From Acidobacteriota bacterium (GTDB taxonomy: Bacteria; Acidobacteriota; Vicinamibacteria; Vicinamibacterales; UBA2999), in contig JAEUQR010000022.1 of NCBI GenBank assembly GCA_016789705.1, positions 96,323-160,322 on the forward strand: a stretch of 64,000 nucleotides of DNA, written 5' to 3'. Shown in pieces: positions 54,572-61,853 of this stretch; positions within the stretch are counted from its first letter, which is position 1; each line of letters opens with the position of its first letter. Under the pieces are notes generated by a model. It worked only from the letters and a program-made list of their open reading frames with translations. It did not search any database and was not told where the DNA came from. The translations under genes and the position numbers were made by a program.

Positions 54572-54634
54572 CTACTTCTTCTTCGCGGTCTTCTTGGCCG
54601 CCTTCTTGGCCGCCTTCTTTGCCTTCTTCGCCAT
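54572..54634 (-). CDS. 20-residue lysine/alanine-rich peptide, first gene of the pair
   Basis: The 20-codon frame encodes MAKKAKKAAKKAAKKTAKKK: 11 Lys and seven Ala, no acidic residue. A perfect GGAGG lies 4 nt before the ATG (GGAGG-ATCA-ATG), a strong translation signal. It is the promoter-proximal gene of a two-gene unit. The peptide is too short for any domain call. Candidate roles are DNA/RNA compaction, a ribosome or polyphosphate ligand, or a membrane-active cationic peptide; the sequence does not choose between them. A fully hydrophobic frame on the opposite strand is only its antisense. Confidence 0.78.
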   Translation of the reverse strand: MAKKAKKAAKKAAKKTAKKK

Positions 54635-54725
54635 TGATCCTCCTAAGGGACCTGACTCCGCCAAATGGCGGCCACTCACTTCGTTACTACCGGTGGCCTG
54701 AGTAGGTATCCCTCATACCAGATGT
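54635..54725 (-). other. Structured 5' leader of the lysine-rich peptide transcript
   Basis: About 90 nt between the predicted transcription start and the first ATG. Three hairpins can be read on the minus strand in order: GGTAT-gaggg-ATACC, then GGCCAC...GTGGCC, then CGCCA-ttt-GGCG, followed by the GGAGG ribosome site. A leader this structured before a 20-codon gene suggests post-transcriptional control or RNA stability. No known riboswitch class was recognised. Confidence 0.55.
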
Positions 54726-54755
54726 AGATTATGGATGAGAAAAACGCGATGTCAA
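54726..54755 (-). promoter_or_regulatory. Strong promoter of the lysine-rich peptide unit
   Basis: Minus-strand TTGACA at 54755-54750 (perfect -35), with CATAAT at 54733-54728 after a 16-bp spacer or TAATCT at 54731-54726 after 18 bp. The spacer is AT-rich (gtttttctcat). With the glycosyltransferase promoter, it is the best housekeeping-type promoter in the window. Confidence 0.75.
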
Positions 54756-54873
54756 GCACAAATCACAGCCGCGTGTCAAAAGGATCGTCCCCGAGAGGGT
54801 CTGTCACCCACGCCTGAACGCGCCGTGGTTGTCAACTTGACGTCCGGCGCGACCCGGCCGCCGTCGTCACGCG
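54756..54873. other. Gap between the peptide promoter and ddl
   Basis: No gene is supported. A fragment of the compound repeat core, gggtctgtcacc, lies at 54797-54808 beside a ggatcgtccccgag stretch. A second TTGTCAACTTGAC palindrome-like sequence at about 54828-54841 could be a regulator site. Confidence 0.4.
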
Positions 54874-56037
54874 TCAGAACGCGCTCGTACGCAGCTTCTG
54901 CTTCGCGGCATGACGCTCGAGCGCGAGTGCGATCAGGCGATCGATGAGCGTGCCGTAGGCGACGCCGCTCGCCTCCCACAGCTTCGAGAACATGCTGATC
55001 GTCGTGAAGCCGGGGATGGTGTTGATCTCGTTGAGCGCGAGCGCGCCGGTCGTGCGCGAGAGCAGGAAGTCGACGCGCGACATGCCGGCGGCGTCGATGG
55101 CGCGGAACGCGTCGAGCGCGAGCTGCTGCACGCGCGCCACCGTGGCGGCGTCGAGGTCGGCCGGGATGATCGTGCGCGAGCCGTGGTCGAGGTACTTCGC
55201 CTCGTAGTCGTAGAATTCGCGCGACGGGATCACCTCGCCGGGCACCGAGGCTTCGGGCTCGTCGTTGCCGAGCACGGCGCATTCGATTTCGCGCGGATCA
55301 GGCACGGCGGCTTCGATGACGGCCTTGCGGTCGAACTCGAAGGCCGTCGCGAGCGCTTCGTCCAGGGCCTCGGCCGTCTTCACCTTCGAGATGCCCACGC
55401 TCGATCCGAGGTTGGCCGGCTTGACGAAGAGCGGCAGGCCAAGGGCCAGCAGCCGCGCCGAGGCCGCCGCGGGATCCCGCCGCCACTCGAAGTGCGTGAG
55501 CACTTCGTAGGCCGCCTGCGGCAGGCCGCGCGCGGCGAAGAGCGCCTTCATGGCCGCCTTGTCCATGCCGGCGGCCGAGGCCAGCACACCCGACCCCACA
55601 TAGGGCACAGCGCTGAGTTCCAGCAGGCCCTGCACGGTGCCGTCTTCGCCGAACGGCCCATGCAGCACGGGGAATACGACGTCGAGACCCAGGCCGGTCA
55701 CGACGGCGCGGTCGTCCTCGCGCTCGCCATCAATGCCGGGACGGCGCTCGATCGTGACGATCGTGTCCTCGCTCGGGTGGGAGACGAGCAGCGTGTCACG
55801 GCCGGGTCGCGGCGTGCGCGCCGCCTGCAGCCGCTGCTGTTCGATGACCTCGGAGGCCGAGAGCGCCACCGGCGCTTTGTCGGCAATCGCCCACCGGCCG
55901 TCCTTCTCGATGCGGATCGGCACGGCTTCGTAGCGCGTGCGGTCGAGGTGCTTGAAGATGGCGGCAGCCGAGGCGATCGAGACTTCGTGTTCCCCCGAGC
56001 GGCCACCGTAGATGACACCGACGCGCAGCTTCTTCAC
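54874..56037 (-). CDS. ddl: D-alanine--D-alanine ligase
   Basis: Ddl joins two D-alanines for the peptidoglycan stem peptide. The 387-residue ATP-grasp enzyme has GVIYGGRSGEHEVSIASA at the N-terminus, VFPVLHGPFGEDGTVQG, KPANLGSSVGISKV, EREIECAVLGN-like (here PREIECAVLGND), and the metal site LALNEINTIPGFT. It is slightly longer than E. coli DdlB (306), like DdlA-type enzymes. The start is the GTG at 56037, exactly 6 nt after TATTAT. It is divergent from tgt. Confidence 0.95.
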   Translation of the reverse strand: MKKLRVGVIYGGRSGEHEVSIASAAAIFKHLDRTRYEAVPIRIEKDGRWAIADKAPVALSASEVIEQQRLQAARTPRPGRDTLLVSHPSEDTIVTIERRPGIDGEREDDRAVVTGLGLDVVFPVLHGPFGEDGTVQGLLELSAVPYVGSGVLASAAGMDKAAMKALFAARGLPQAAYEVLTHFEWRRDPAAASARLLALGLPLFVKPANLGSSVGISKVKTAEALDEALATAFEFDRKAVIEAAVPDPREIECAVLGNDEPEASVPGEVIPSREFYDYEAKYLDHGSRTIIPADLDAATVARVQQLALDAFRAIDAAGMSRVDFLLSRTTGALALNEINTIPGFTTISMFSKLWEASGVAYGTLIDRLIALALERHAAKQKLRTSAF

Positions 56038-56043
56038 GCATGG

Positions 56044-56049
56044 ATAATA
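56044..56049 (-). promoter_or_regulatory. -10 box TATTAT of ddl
   Basis: Minus-strand TATTAT ends exactly 6 nt before GTG 56037; no ribosome site fits. A plus-strand GATAAT overlaps it at 56043-56048 and lies 15 nt before the preferred tgt start (56064), so this is a third case of overlapping divergent -10 boxes. Confidence 0.5.
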
Positions 56050-56063
56050 GCAAGCAGCCGGCC

Positions 56064-57224
56064 ATGTCTTTCAGCTTCTCCGTCAGCCACACCGACGGCG
56101 CCGCGCGCGCCGGCCTGGTCACGACGCCCCACGGGACGATCGAGACGCCGATGTTCATGCCCGTCGGCACCCAGGGCGCGGTGAAGGCGATGACGGTGCG
56201 GATGCTCGAAGACGCCGGCGCCGCGATCATCCTCGGCAACACCTACCACCTGTGGCTGCGGCCGGGCGCCGAGCTCATCGCGCGCCGCGGCGGCCTGCAC
56301 CGCTTCAATGGCTGGTCGCGGCCGATCCTGACCGACAGCGGCGGCTATCAGGTGTTCAGCCTCGCCAATCGCCGCAAGCTGGACGAGCAGGGCGTCGAGT
56401 TCCGTTCGCACCTCGACGGCAGCCGCCACGTGCTCACGCCGGAGCGCGCGGTCGAGATCCAGGCGTGCCTCGGCTCCGACATCGCGATGGTGCTCGACGA
56501 GTGCCCACCGCATCCGTCGACGCGCGATGCCATTCAGGCCTCGCTCGCGCTCACGACCCGCTGGGCCCGCCGCTGCCAGGTGCGGCTCGACCAGCTTCGC
56601 GACGGCGCGACCATCGACGGGCTGCGGCCGACCAATCCCGGCCAGGTGCAGTTCGGCATCGTCCAGGGCGGGGTGTATGCCGACCTGCGCCGCGAGAGCG
56701 CCGAAGCGCTGGCGGCACTCGAGTTTCCGGGCTATGCCATCGGCGGGCTGAGCGTCGGCGAGCCGAACGAGGTCATGTACGAGGTCGTCGGCGGCGTCGC
56801 GCCGCGCCTGCCGGCGGCAAAGCCGCGCTACCTGATGGGCGTCGGCACGCCGGCCGACATCATCGAGGCCGTGGACCGCGGCATCGATCTCTTCGATTGC
56901 GTGATGCCGACGCGCAACGCGCGTAACGGGCAGCTCTTCACGCGCCAGGGGCCGCTCAACATCAAGAACGCCCGCTTCGCCGAGGACGACCTGCCGCCCG
57001 ACCCGTCCTGTCGCTGCTACACCTGCACGCACTTTTCACGGGCGTACCTGCGTCACCTCTACATCGCCGGCGAGATGACTGGCAGCATCCTCAACACGGT
57101 GCACAACGTCTCGTTCTACCTTGACACCATGCGGCAGATTCGTCAGGCTATCTCGCTCGGTACGTTTGCCGCCTTCAAGCACGAATTCCTGCGGCAACTC
57201 AGCCTGAAAGCCTTCACGTCATGA
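56064..57224 (+). CDS. tgt: tRNA-guanine transglycosylase
   Basis: TGT exchanges G34 of tRNAs with GUN anticodons for preQ1, a step to queuosine. The 386-residue barrel has NTYHLWLRPG, the catalytic Asp in LTDSGGYQVFS, GGLSVGEPNEVMYE, the D-containing FDCVMPTRNARNG, and a zinc site with CRCYTCTHFSRAYLRHL near residue 315. ATG 56064 (MSFSFSVSHTDG) matches family starts; ATG 56040 would overlap the ddl start region. The stop overlaps yajC (ATGA), which gives the frequent tgt-yajC-secD-secF order. Confidence 0.96.
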   Translation: MSFSFSVSHTDGAARAGLVTTPHGTIETPMFMPVGTQGAVKAMTVRMLEDAGAAIILGNTYHLWLRPGAELIARRGGLHRFNGWSRPILTDSGGYQVFSLANRRKLDEQGVEFRSHLDGSRHVLTPERAVEIQACLGSDIAMVLDECPPHPSTRDAIQASLALTTRWARRCQVRLDQLRDGATIDGLRPTNPGQVQFGIVQGGVYADLRRESAEALAALEFPGYAIGGLSVGEPNEVMYEVVGGVAPRLPAAKPRYLMGVGTPADIIEAVDRGIDLFDCVMPTRNARNGQLFTRQGPLNIKNARFAEDDLPPDPSCRCYTCTHFSRAYLRHLYIAGEMTGSILNTVHNVSFYLDTMRQIRQAISLGTFAAFKHEFLRQLSLKAFTS

Positions 57225-57574
57225 ACGCGCTCCTGTCTTTCCAGCCCGACGTCGTCATCGCCATGTCGGCGCCGCCCGGCCAGGGCGCGAACCCGCTCAT
57301 CCAGTTCATTCCGTTCGCGCTCGTTCTCGGTATCTTCTACTTCGTCATCCTGCTGCCGATGAAGCGCCGCCAGAAGAAGGTGGACGAGTTCCTCGGCGGG
57401 CTGAAGGTAGGTGACAAGGTGGTCACGACCGGCGGCCTCTTCGGCAGCGTCGCCCGGATCGAGGAGCAGTCGGTGCACCTGCAGGTGGCGCCGAACGTCC
57501 GCGTGGAAGTGGCGCGCAGCGCCATCGCGGGCTACCAGGGCCAACCCCCCGTGGCCAGCGAAGGGAACAGCTAG
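57221..57574 (+). CDS. yajC: Preprotein translocase subunit YajC
   Basis: YajC is a small inner-membrane partner of SecDF-YidC. The 117-residue protein has a periplasmic N-terminal segment, one membrane helix (about residues 27-46, PFALVLGIFYFVILLPMKRR) and a cytoplasmic beta-rich domain starting VGDKVVTTGGLFGSVARI. The N-terminus is longer than in E. coli YajC because translation starts at the ATGA shared with tgt; ATG at MSAPPGQG (about 14 codons later) is a possible alternative. Confidence 0.9.
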   Translation: MNALLSFQPDVVIAMSAPPGQGANPLIQFIPFALVLGIFYFVILLPMKRRQKKVDEFLGGLKVGDKVVTTGGLFGSVARIEEQSVHLQVAPNVRVEVARSAIAGYQGQPPVASEGNS

Positions 57575-57863
57575 CTCATCCTTCAGGGGCGGCCCGTCCT
57601 GGTGCACGCCCTGGCATGGGCGCGTCCTCCCCTATATAAATGTCGTCAGGTCTCAGACCTTGTAACTTTTTAGGGCATGGCCCAGAAATTGTGGCGCGGC
57701 TCCTTGTCGCAACTCGCCCACGACACGAGACGGCGCATAATAGATAATTCTCCTCCGGCCGGGGCCGGGGGCCAGGCCTGACCGCGCGTCATGCGGGCCG
57801 GGCAACCGCCGTTCCGCGGCTCCTCCGCGGCCCACGGCGCGCAAGACGGGCGACTACTCAACC
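57575..57863. other. 289-bp gap between yajC and secD
   Basis: No gene is supported. The left part has an AT-rich tatataaatg and a weak hairpin with a short T-run (caggtctcagaccttgtaac), not a strong terminator. A gcataatagataattc stretch at about 57736-57752 offers -10-like boxes (CATAAT 57738-57743) without a -35. The right part is a GC-rich region with possible hairpins. secD may therefore have its own promoter while still reading on from yajC. Confidence 0.45.
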
Positions 57864-59423
57864 ATGTCGAAGAACCTGCGTTGGAAACTGCTGACGATCG
57901 TAGCGGTCGTCGGCCTCTCGATCTGGGCATTCACGCCCCCCGCCGAAAAGGTGCGTCTCGGGCTCGACCTCAAGGGCGGCGTGCACCTCGTGATGCGCGT
58001 GCAGACCGACGACGCGCTGCGCGTCGAAACGGAAGGCTCGGCCGACCGGCTTCGCGAGGCCCTGCGTACGGCGGCCATCGGCGTGACCGGCGTGACCGTG
58101 GCGGCTCCCGGCGAATTCCGCGTCACCGGCGTGCCGGCGGCCCAGGATGCCCAGTTCCGGCAGGCGCTCGTCGACATCGACCTGATGTACGACCGCTCGC
58201 AGTCGGTCAACGACTACACGTTCAAGCTGAAGCCGAACGTCATCACGCAGCTGCGCGATGAAACGGTGAACCAGGCGCTGCAGACCATCGAACGGCGCGT
58301 CAACGAGCTCGGCGTCGCCGAGCCAATCGTGGCCCGCCACAGCGCCGCCGACCAGATTCTCGTGCAGCTGCCCGGCGTGTCGGACGTCAACCGCGCCAAG
58401 GAAATCATCCGCTCGACCGCGCTGCTCGAGCTGAAGCTCGTCGAGCAGGGGCCGTTCCCGGATGAAGCGTCGGCGCGTCAGGCGTTCGCCGGCAACGTGC
58501 CGCCCGACATGCAGATCCTGCCCGGTGTGAGCGAAGGCACGGCGGGCGCGCCGGCGAGCACCGTGTACTACGCGGTGCGCCGCGTGGCGGCGGTGACGGG
58601 CCGCGACCTGCGGAACGCGCGGCCCAGCCTCGACGAAAACAACCGCCCGGCGGTCAGTTTCTCGCTCAACAACGAAGGCGCCATCAAGTTCGGTAACTTC
58701 ACGCAGGCGAACATCAACCGCCAGCTGGCCGTGGTGCTCGACGGCCGCGTGCAGACGGCGCCGCAGATTCAGTCGCGCATCGACAGCGAAGGCCGCATCA
58801 CCGGCACGTTCACCACGCAGGAAGCGCAGGACCTTGGCCTGAAGCTGCGTTCGGGCGCCCTGCCGGCCTCGCTCACCTACCTCGAAGAGCGCACCGTTGG
58901 CCCGTCACTCGGCGCCGATTCGGTGCGCGCCGGTGTCTATGCGGCGAGCGGCGGCCTGGTGTTTGTGCTGCTCTTCATGCTCGTCTACTACAAGCTGGCC
59001 GGCTTCAACGCGTTCGTCTCGATCTCGGTCAACCTCGTTCTGCTGCTCGGCATGATGGCGTACGCCGGCGCGGTGATGACGCTTCCCGGCATCGCCGGGT
59101 TCATTCTGACCATCGGCATGGGCGTCGACTCGAACGTCCTCATCTTCGAACGTATCAAGGAAGAGCTCGCCGCCGGCAGGAACGCCCGCGCCGCCGTGGC
59201 GGCCGGCTTCGACCGCGTCTTCTGGACCATCGTCGACACGCACGTGGCCTCGCTCATCGCCGCCGCCTTCCTCTTCCAGTTCGGCACCGGCCCGATCCGC
59301 GGTTTCGCCACGACGCTGACGATCGGCCTTCTCTCGAACGTGTTCACGGCCGTGTTCGTGTCGCGCGCCATGTTCGAAATGTTCCTCTCGCGCCGCGAAC
59401 AGCCGGCGACCCTCAGCATTTAA
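57864..59423 (+). CDS. secD: Protein translocase subunit SecD
   Basis: SecD uses the proton gradient to help pull preproteins out of SecYEG. The 519-residue protein has an N-terminal helix, a large periplasmic region (P1 head and base; GLDLKGGVHLVMRV is the family start), and a C-terminal block of five membrane helices. RND-type signatures are LTYLEERTVGPSLGADSV and TIGMGVDSNVLIFERIKEEL. The length is shorter than the E. coli 615, mainly in P1. secF follows after 4 nt. Confidence 0.96.
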   Translation: MSKNLRWKLLTIVAVVGLSIWAFTPPAEKVRLGLDLKGGVHLVMRVQTDDALRVETEGSADRLREALRTAAIGVTGVTVAAPGEFRVTGVPAAQDAQFRQALVDIDLMYDRSQSVNDYTFKLKPNVITQLRDETVNQALQTIERRVNELGVAEPIVARHSAADQILVQLPGVSDVNRAKEIIRSTALLELKLVEQGPFPDEASARQAFAGNVPPDMQILPGVSEGTAGAPASTVYYAVRRVAAVTGRDLRNARPSLDENNRPAVSFSLNNEGAIKFGNFTQANINRQLAVVLDGRVQTAPQIQSRIDSEGRITGTFTTQEAQDLGLKLRSGALPASLTYLEERTVGPSLGADSVRAGVYAASGGLVFVLLFMLVYYKLAGFNAFVSISVNLVLLLGMMAYAGAVMTLPGIAGFILTIGMGVDSNVLIFERIKEELAAGRNARAAVAAGFDRVFWTIVDTHVASLIAAAFLFQFGTGPIRGFATTLTIGLLSNVFTAVFVSRAMFEMFLSRREQPATLSI

Positions 59424-59427
59424 CGCC

Positions 59428-60393
59428 ATGGCCATCTTCACGAACCCGAACTACGACTTCATCAAGTGGCGCTGGCACGCGCTGGCCGCTTCGACCCTCG
59501 TGGTCGTGGCCGGCATCGTTTTCATGATCGCGGGCGGCGGCATGCCGCTCGGCATCGACTTCACCGGCGGCACGATCGTGGTGGCGAAGTTCGAGCAGGC
59601 CGTCGACGCCGATCGCGTGCGCGTGGCGCTCGAGCGCGTGCCCGGCGAGAAGGTCATCCAGAGCTACGGGGACGCCGCCGACAACGCCATCCTCATCCGC
59701 CTGCCGCAGCTCGGACAGGAGGATGGCACGAGTCTCGAGAAGGACGCCCGCGCGGTGGTCGACGCGCTCACGGCGGCCGGCCTGCCGAAGTTCGAGATCC
59801 TCTCGCAGGAAATCGTCGGCCCCGTCATCGGCCGCGAACTCCAGCTCAAGGGCATCTACGCGACGCTGGCGTCGATTGTCGGCATCGCCATCTACATCGC
59901 CCTGCGCTTCCGTCCGGCCTTCGCCATCGGCGCCATCGTGGCGACGCTGCACGACGTGCTCATCACACTGGTATTCCTCGCCTTCTTCGGCTACGACCTG
60001 TCGCTCAACATCGTGGCCGCGCTGCTGACGATTACCGGCTACTCGGTGAACGACACCATCGTGATCTTCGACCGCGTGCGTGAGAACATGCGCTCCATGC
60101 GGCGCGACCCGCTGGAGAAGGTGGTCAACACCGCCGTCAACCAGACGCTCAGCCGCACCGTCATCACCGCCGGCACCACCTTCCTGTCGGTGCTCGCGCT
60201 CTTCCTCTTCGGCGGGGAAGTGCTGCACGGCTTCGCGTTCACCATGCTCGTCGGCATCGTGAGCGGCACCTATTCGACGGTGTTCATCGCGGCGGCCATC
60301 GCCATCATCCTGGGCAACAGCCAGGGCGCGGGCGCGTCGGTGGCCGCGGGCGCTCCGGTGAAGGTCAAGGCCGCGACGGCCCGCCGCTCGTAG
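59428..60393 (+). CDS. secF: Protein translocase subunit SecF
   Basis: Partner of SecD in the same complex. The 321-residue protein has six membrane helices with the periplasmic insert after the first. Landmarks are GIDFTGGTIVV, the L-shaped loop around DGTSLEKDARAV, GYSVNDTIVIFDRVRENM, and TLSRTVITAGTTFLSVLALFLFGG (landmark in part). The C-terminus is a short Lys-rich tail. Co-transcribed with secD. Confidence 0.96.
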   Translation: MAIFTNPNYDFIKWRWHALAASTLVVVAGIVFMIAGGGMPLGIDFTGGTIVVAKFEQAVDADRVRVALERVPGEKVIQSYGDAADNAILIRLPQLGQEDGTSLEKDARAVVDALTAAGLPKFEILSQEIVGPVIGRELQLKGIYATLASIVGIAIYIALRFRPAFAIGAIVATLHDVLITLVFLAFFGYDLSLNIVAALLTITGYSVNDTIVIFDRVRENMRSMRRDPLEKVVNTAVNQTLSRTVITAGTTFLSVLALFLFGGEVLHGFAFTMLVGIVSGTYSTVFIAAAIAIILGNSQGAGASVAAGAPVKVKAATARRS

Positions 60394-60400
60394 CCGCCTC

Positions 60401-61201
60401 GTGAATCTGCTGTCCGCCGCACTGCTCGGCGTCGTCCAGGGTCTGACCGAGTTCCTGCCGGTCTCCTCGACGGCCCACCTGCTGCTGGCGGAACGCTTTC
60501 TCGGGTTCGACGACCCGGGCGGTGTCTTCACCGTGATGATCCAGCTCGGCGCGATTCTCGCCGTGGTCTGGCTGTATCGCGAGAAGGTGTGGACGGTCGT
60601 CTCTGGTCTGCCGAACGACCCGGCGTCGCGGCGGTTTGCGCTGCTGGTGCTGGCGGGTGTCGTCCCGGCGCTCGTGGCCGGGGCGCTCTTCTCGGATTAC
60701 GTGAAGCGCGTGCTCTACTACAGCCCGATCGTCATCGGTTCGGCGTTCGTGGCCGGCGGGCTCGTGATGCTGGCCCTCGAGCGCCTGCGACCTGGCGCCA
60801 CCGTGCGCGACGTCGACTCGATGCCCCTCGGGCGCGCGTTCGGCGTGGGCTGCTGTCAGGTGCTGGCGCTCATTCCCGGCGTCTCGCGCTCGGGCGCGAC
60901 GATCGTCGGCGGCATGGCGATGGGGCTCGAGCGCACGACCGCCGCCGAGTTCTCCTTCTTCCTCTCGATGCCGACGATGTCGGCCGCCTTCGCCCACGAC
61001 CTGCTCGAAGTGCGGCACGTGCTCTCCGCCGACCGCGCCGTCGAGATCGCGATCGGCTTCGTCATGTCCTTCCTGGCGGCGCTCGTCGTCGTGCGGCCGT
61101 TCCTGCGGTTCGTCGGTCGCGCGGGCTTCGCCCCGTTCGCCTGGTACCGCATCGCCGCCGGCATCGCGCTCCTCGGGGCCGCCGGGGCCGGGTGGATGTG
61201 A
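60401..61201 (+). CDS. uppP: Undecaprenyl-diphosphatase UppP
   Basis: UppP dephosphorylates undecaprenyl pyrophosphate so the carrier lipid can be reused for peptidoglycan and other envelope polymers. The 266-residue membrane protein has the two catalytic motifs GVVQGLTEFLPVSSTAHLLL (Glu and Ser) and PGVSRSGATIVGGMAMGLER (Ser and Arg). About seven to eight helices are visible. The GTG start is 8 nt after secF. Its stop TGA shares one base with the next ATG (TGATG). Confidence 0.95.
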   Translation: MNLLSAALLGVVQGLTEFLPVSSTAHLLLAERFLGFDDPGGVFTVMIQLGAILAVVWLYREKVWTVVSGLPNDPASRRFALLVLAGVVPALVAGALFSDYVKRVLYYSPIVIGSAFVAGGLVMLALERLRPGATVRDVDSMPLGRAFGVGCCQVLALIPGVSRSGATIVGGMAMGLERTTAAEFSFFLSMPTMSAAFAHDLLEVRHVLSADRAVEIAIGFVMSFLAALVVVRPFLRFVGRAGFAPFAWYRIAAGIALLGAAGAGWM

Positions 61202-61806
61202 TGACCTGGGTCCGGCGCAGCTTCATCACCGGCTTCTTCGTGACCGTGCCGCTCATCGTGAGCGTCGCGGCGCTGGTCTGGGCGTTCCGCGTCGTCGACG
61301 ATTTCGCGACCCCGGTCGCCACCCGCGTCATCGGCCGCACCGTGCCGGGCCTCGGCGTGCTCATCATGGGCGCGCTCGTGCTCGGGGTGGGGGCGCTCGC
61401 CACCAACGTCATCGGCAAGCGGCTGCTGCAGCAGGCCGAGGGCTGGCTGCTCAAGGTGCCGGTCTTCAAGACCGTCTACGCCCCCGTGCGTCAGCTCCTG
61501 GCGGCCTTCTCGCCCGACAACGATGCCGGGTTCAAGCGGGTCGTGCTCGTGGACGACCCGTCGAGGGGCCTGATTTTCGGCTTCCTGACCCGCGAATTCA
61601 CGCTCGATCAAGGCCGGGGCTCCGAGGCCTTTGTGGCCGTCTACGTCCCGACCAATCACCTCTACCTGGGAGACATCGTCGCCTTTCCCAGCAGCCGCGT
61701 GCACTACCCGGACCTGTCGGTCGAGGACGGGATCCGGATCTTCCTGACCGGCGGCATGGCCTTGCCGCCTCAACTTCGCAGCGGACCCGGGCCCGGGCGA
61801 GTGTAG
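61201..61806 (+). CDS. DUF502 family membrane protein
   Basis: A 201-residue protein with two N-terminal membrane helices (FITGFFVTVPLIVSVAALVWAF and VPGLGVLIMGALVLGVGALA) joined by a short loop. A soluble domain follows, containing the family marks VPVFKTVYAPVRQLLAAF and VYVPTNHLYLGDIVAFP (usually PTTPNPTSG in others; here PTNHLYLGD). DUF502 has no proven function; plant homologues (COV) affect patterning. It is coupled to uppP, which hints at an envelope role. Confidence 0.88.
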   Translation: MTWVRRSFITGFFVTVPLIVSVAALVWAFRVVDDFATPVATRVIGRTVPGLGVLIMGALVLGVGALATNVIGKRLLQQAEGWLLKVPVFKTVYAPVRQLLAAFSPDNDAGFKRVVLVDDPSRGLIFGFLTREFTLDQGRGSEAFVAVYVPTNHLYLGDIVAFPSSRVHYPDLSVEDGIRIFLTGGMALPPQLRSGPGPGRV

Positions 61807-61853
61807 GATCATCCGCTGCAACAGCAAGTCGCGAGGAGCCGAGAGCACACGTT

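Noticed and set aside
54225..54701. Possible plus-strand membrane protein with repeated FLAAFF segments
   Set aside because: It is the antisense of the two lysine-rich peptides; promoter, ribosome sites and terminator are all on the minus strand.
57640..57680. Possible terminator after yajC (caggtctcagacc hairpin with a short T-run)
   Set aside because: The stem is only about 4 bp with an allowed loop, too weak to call.
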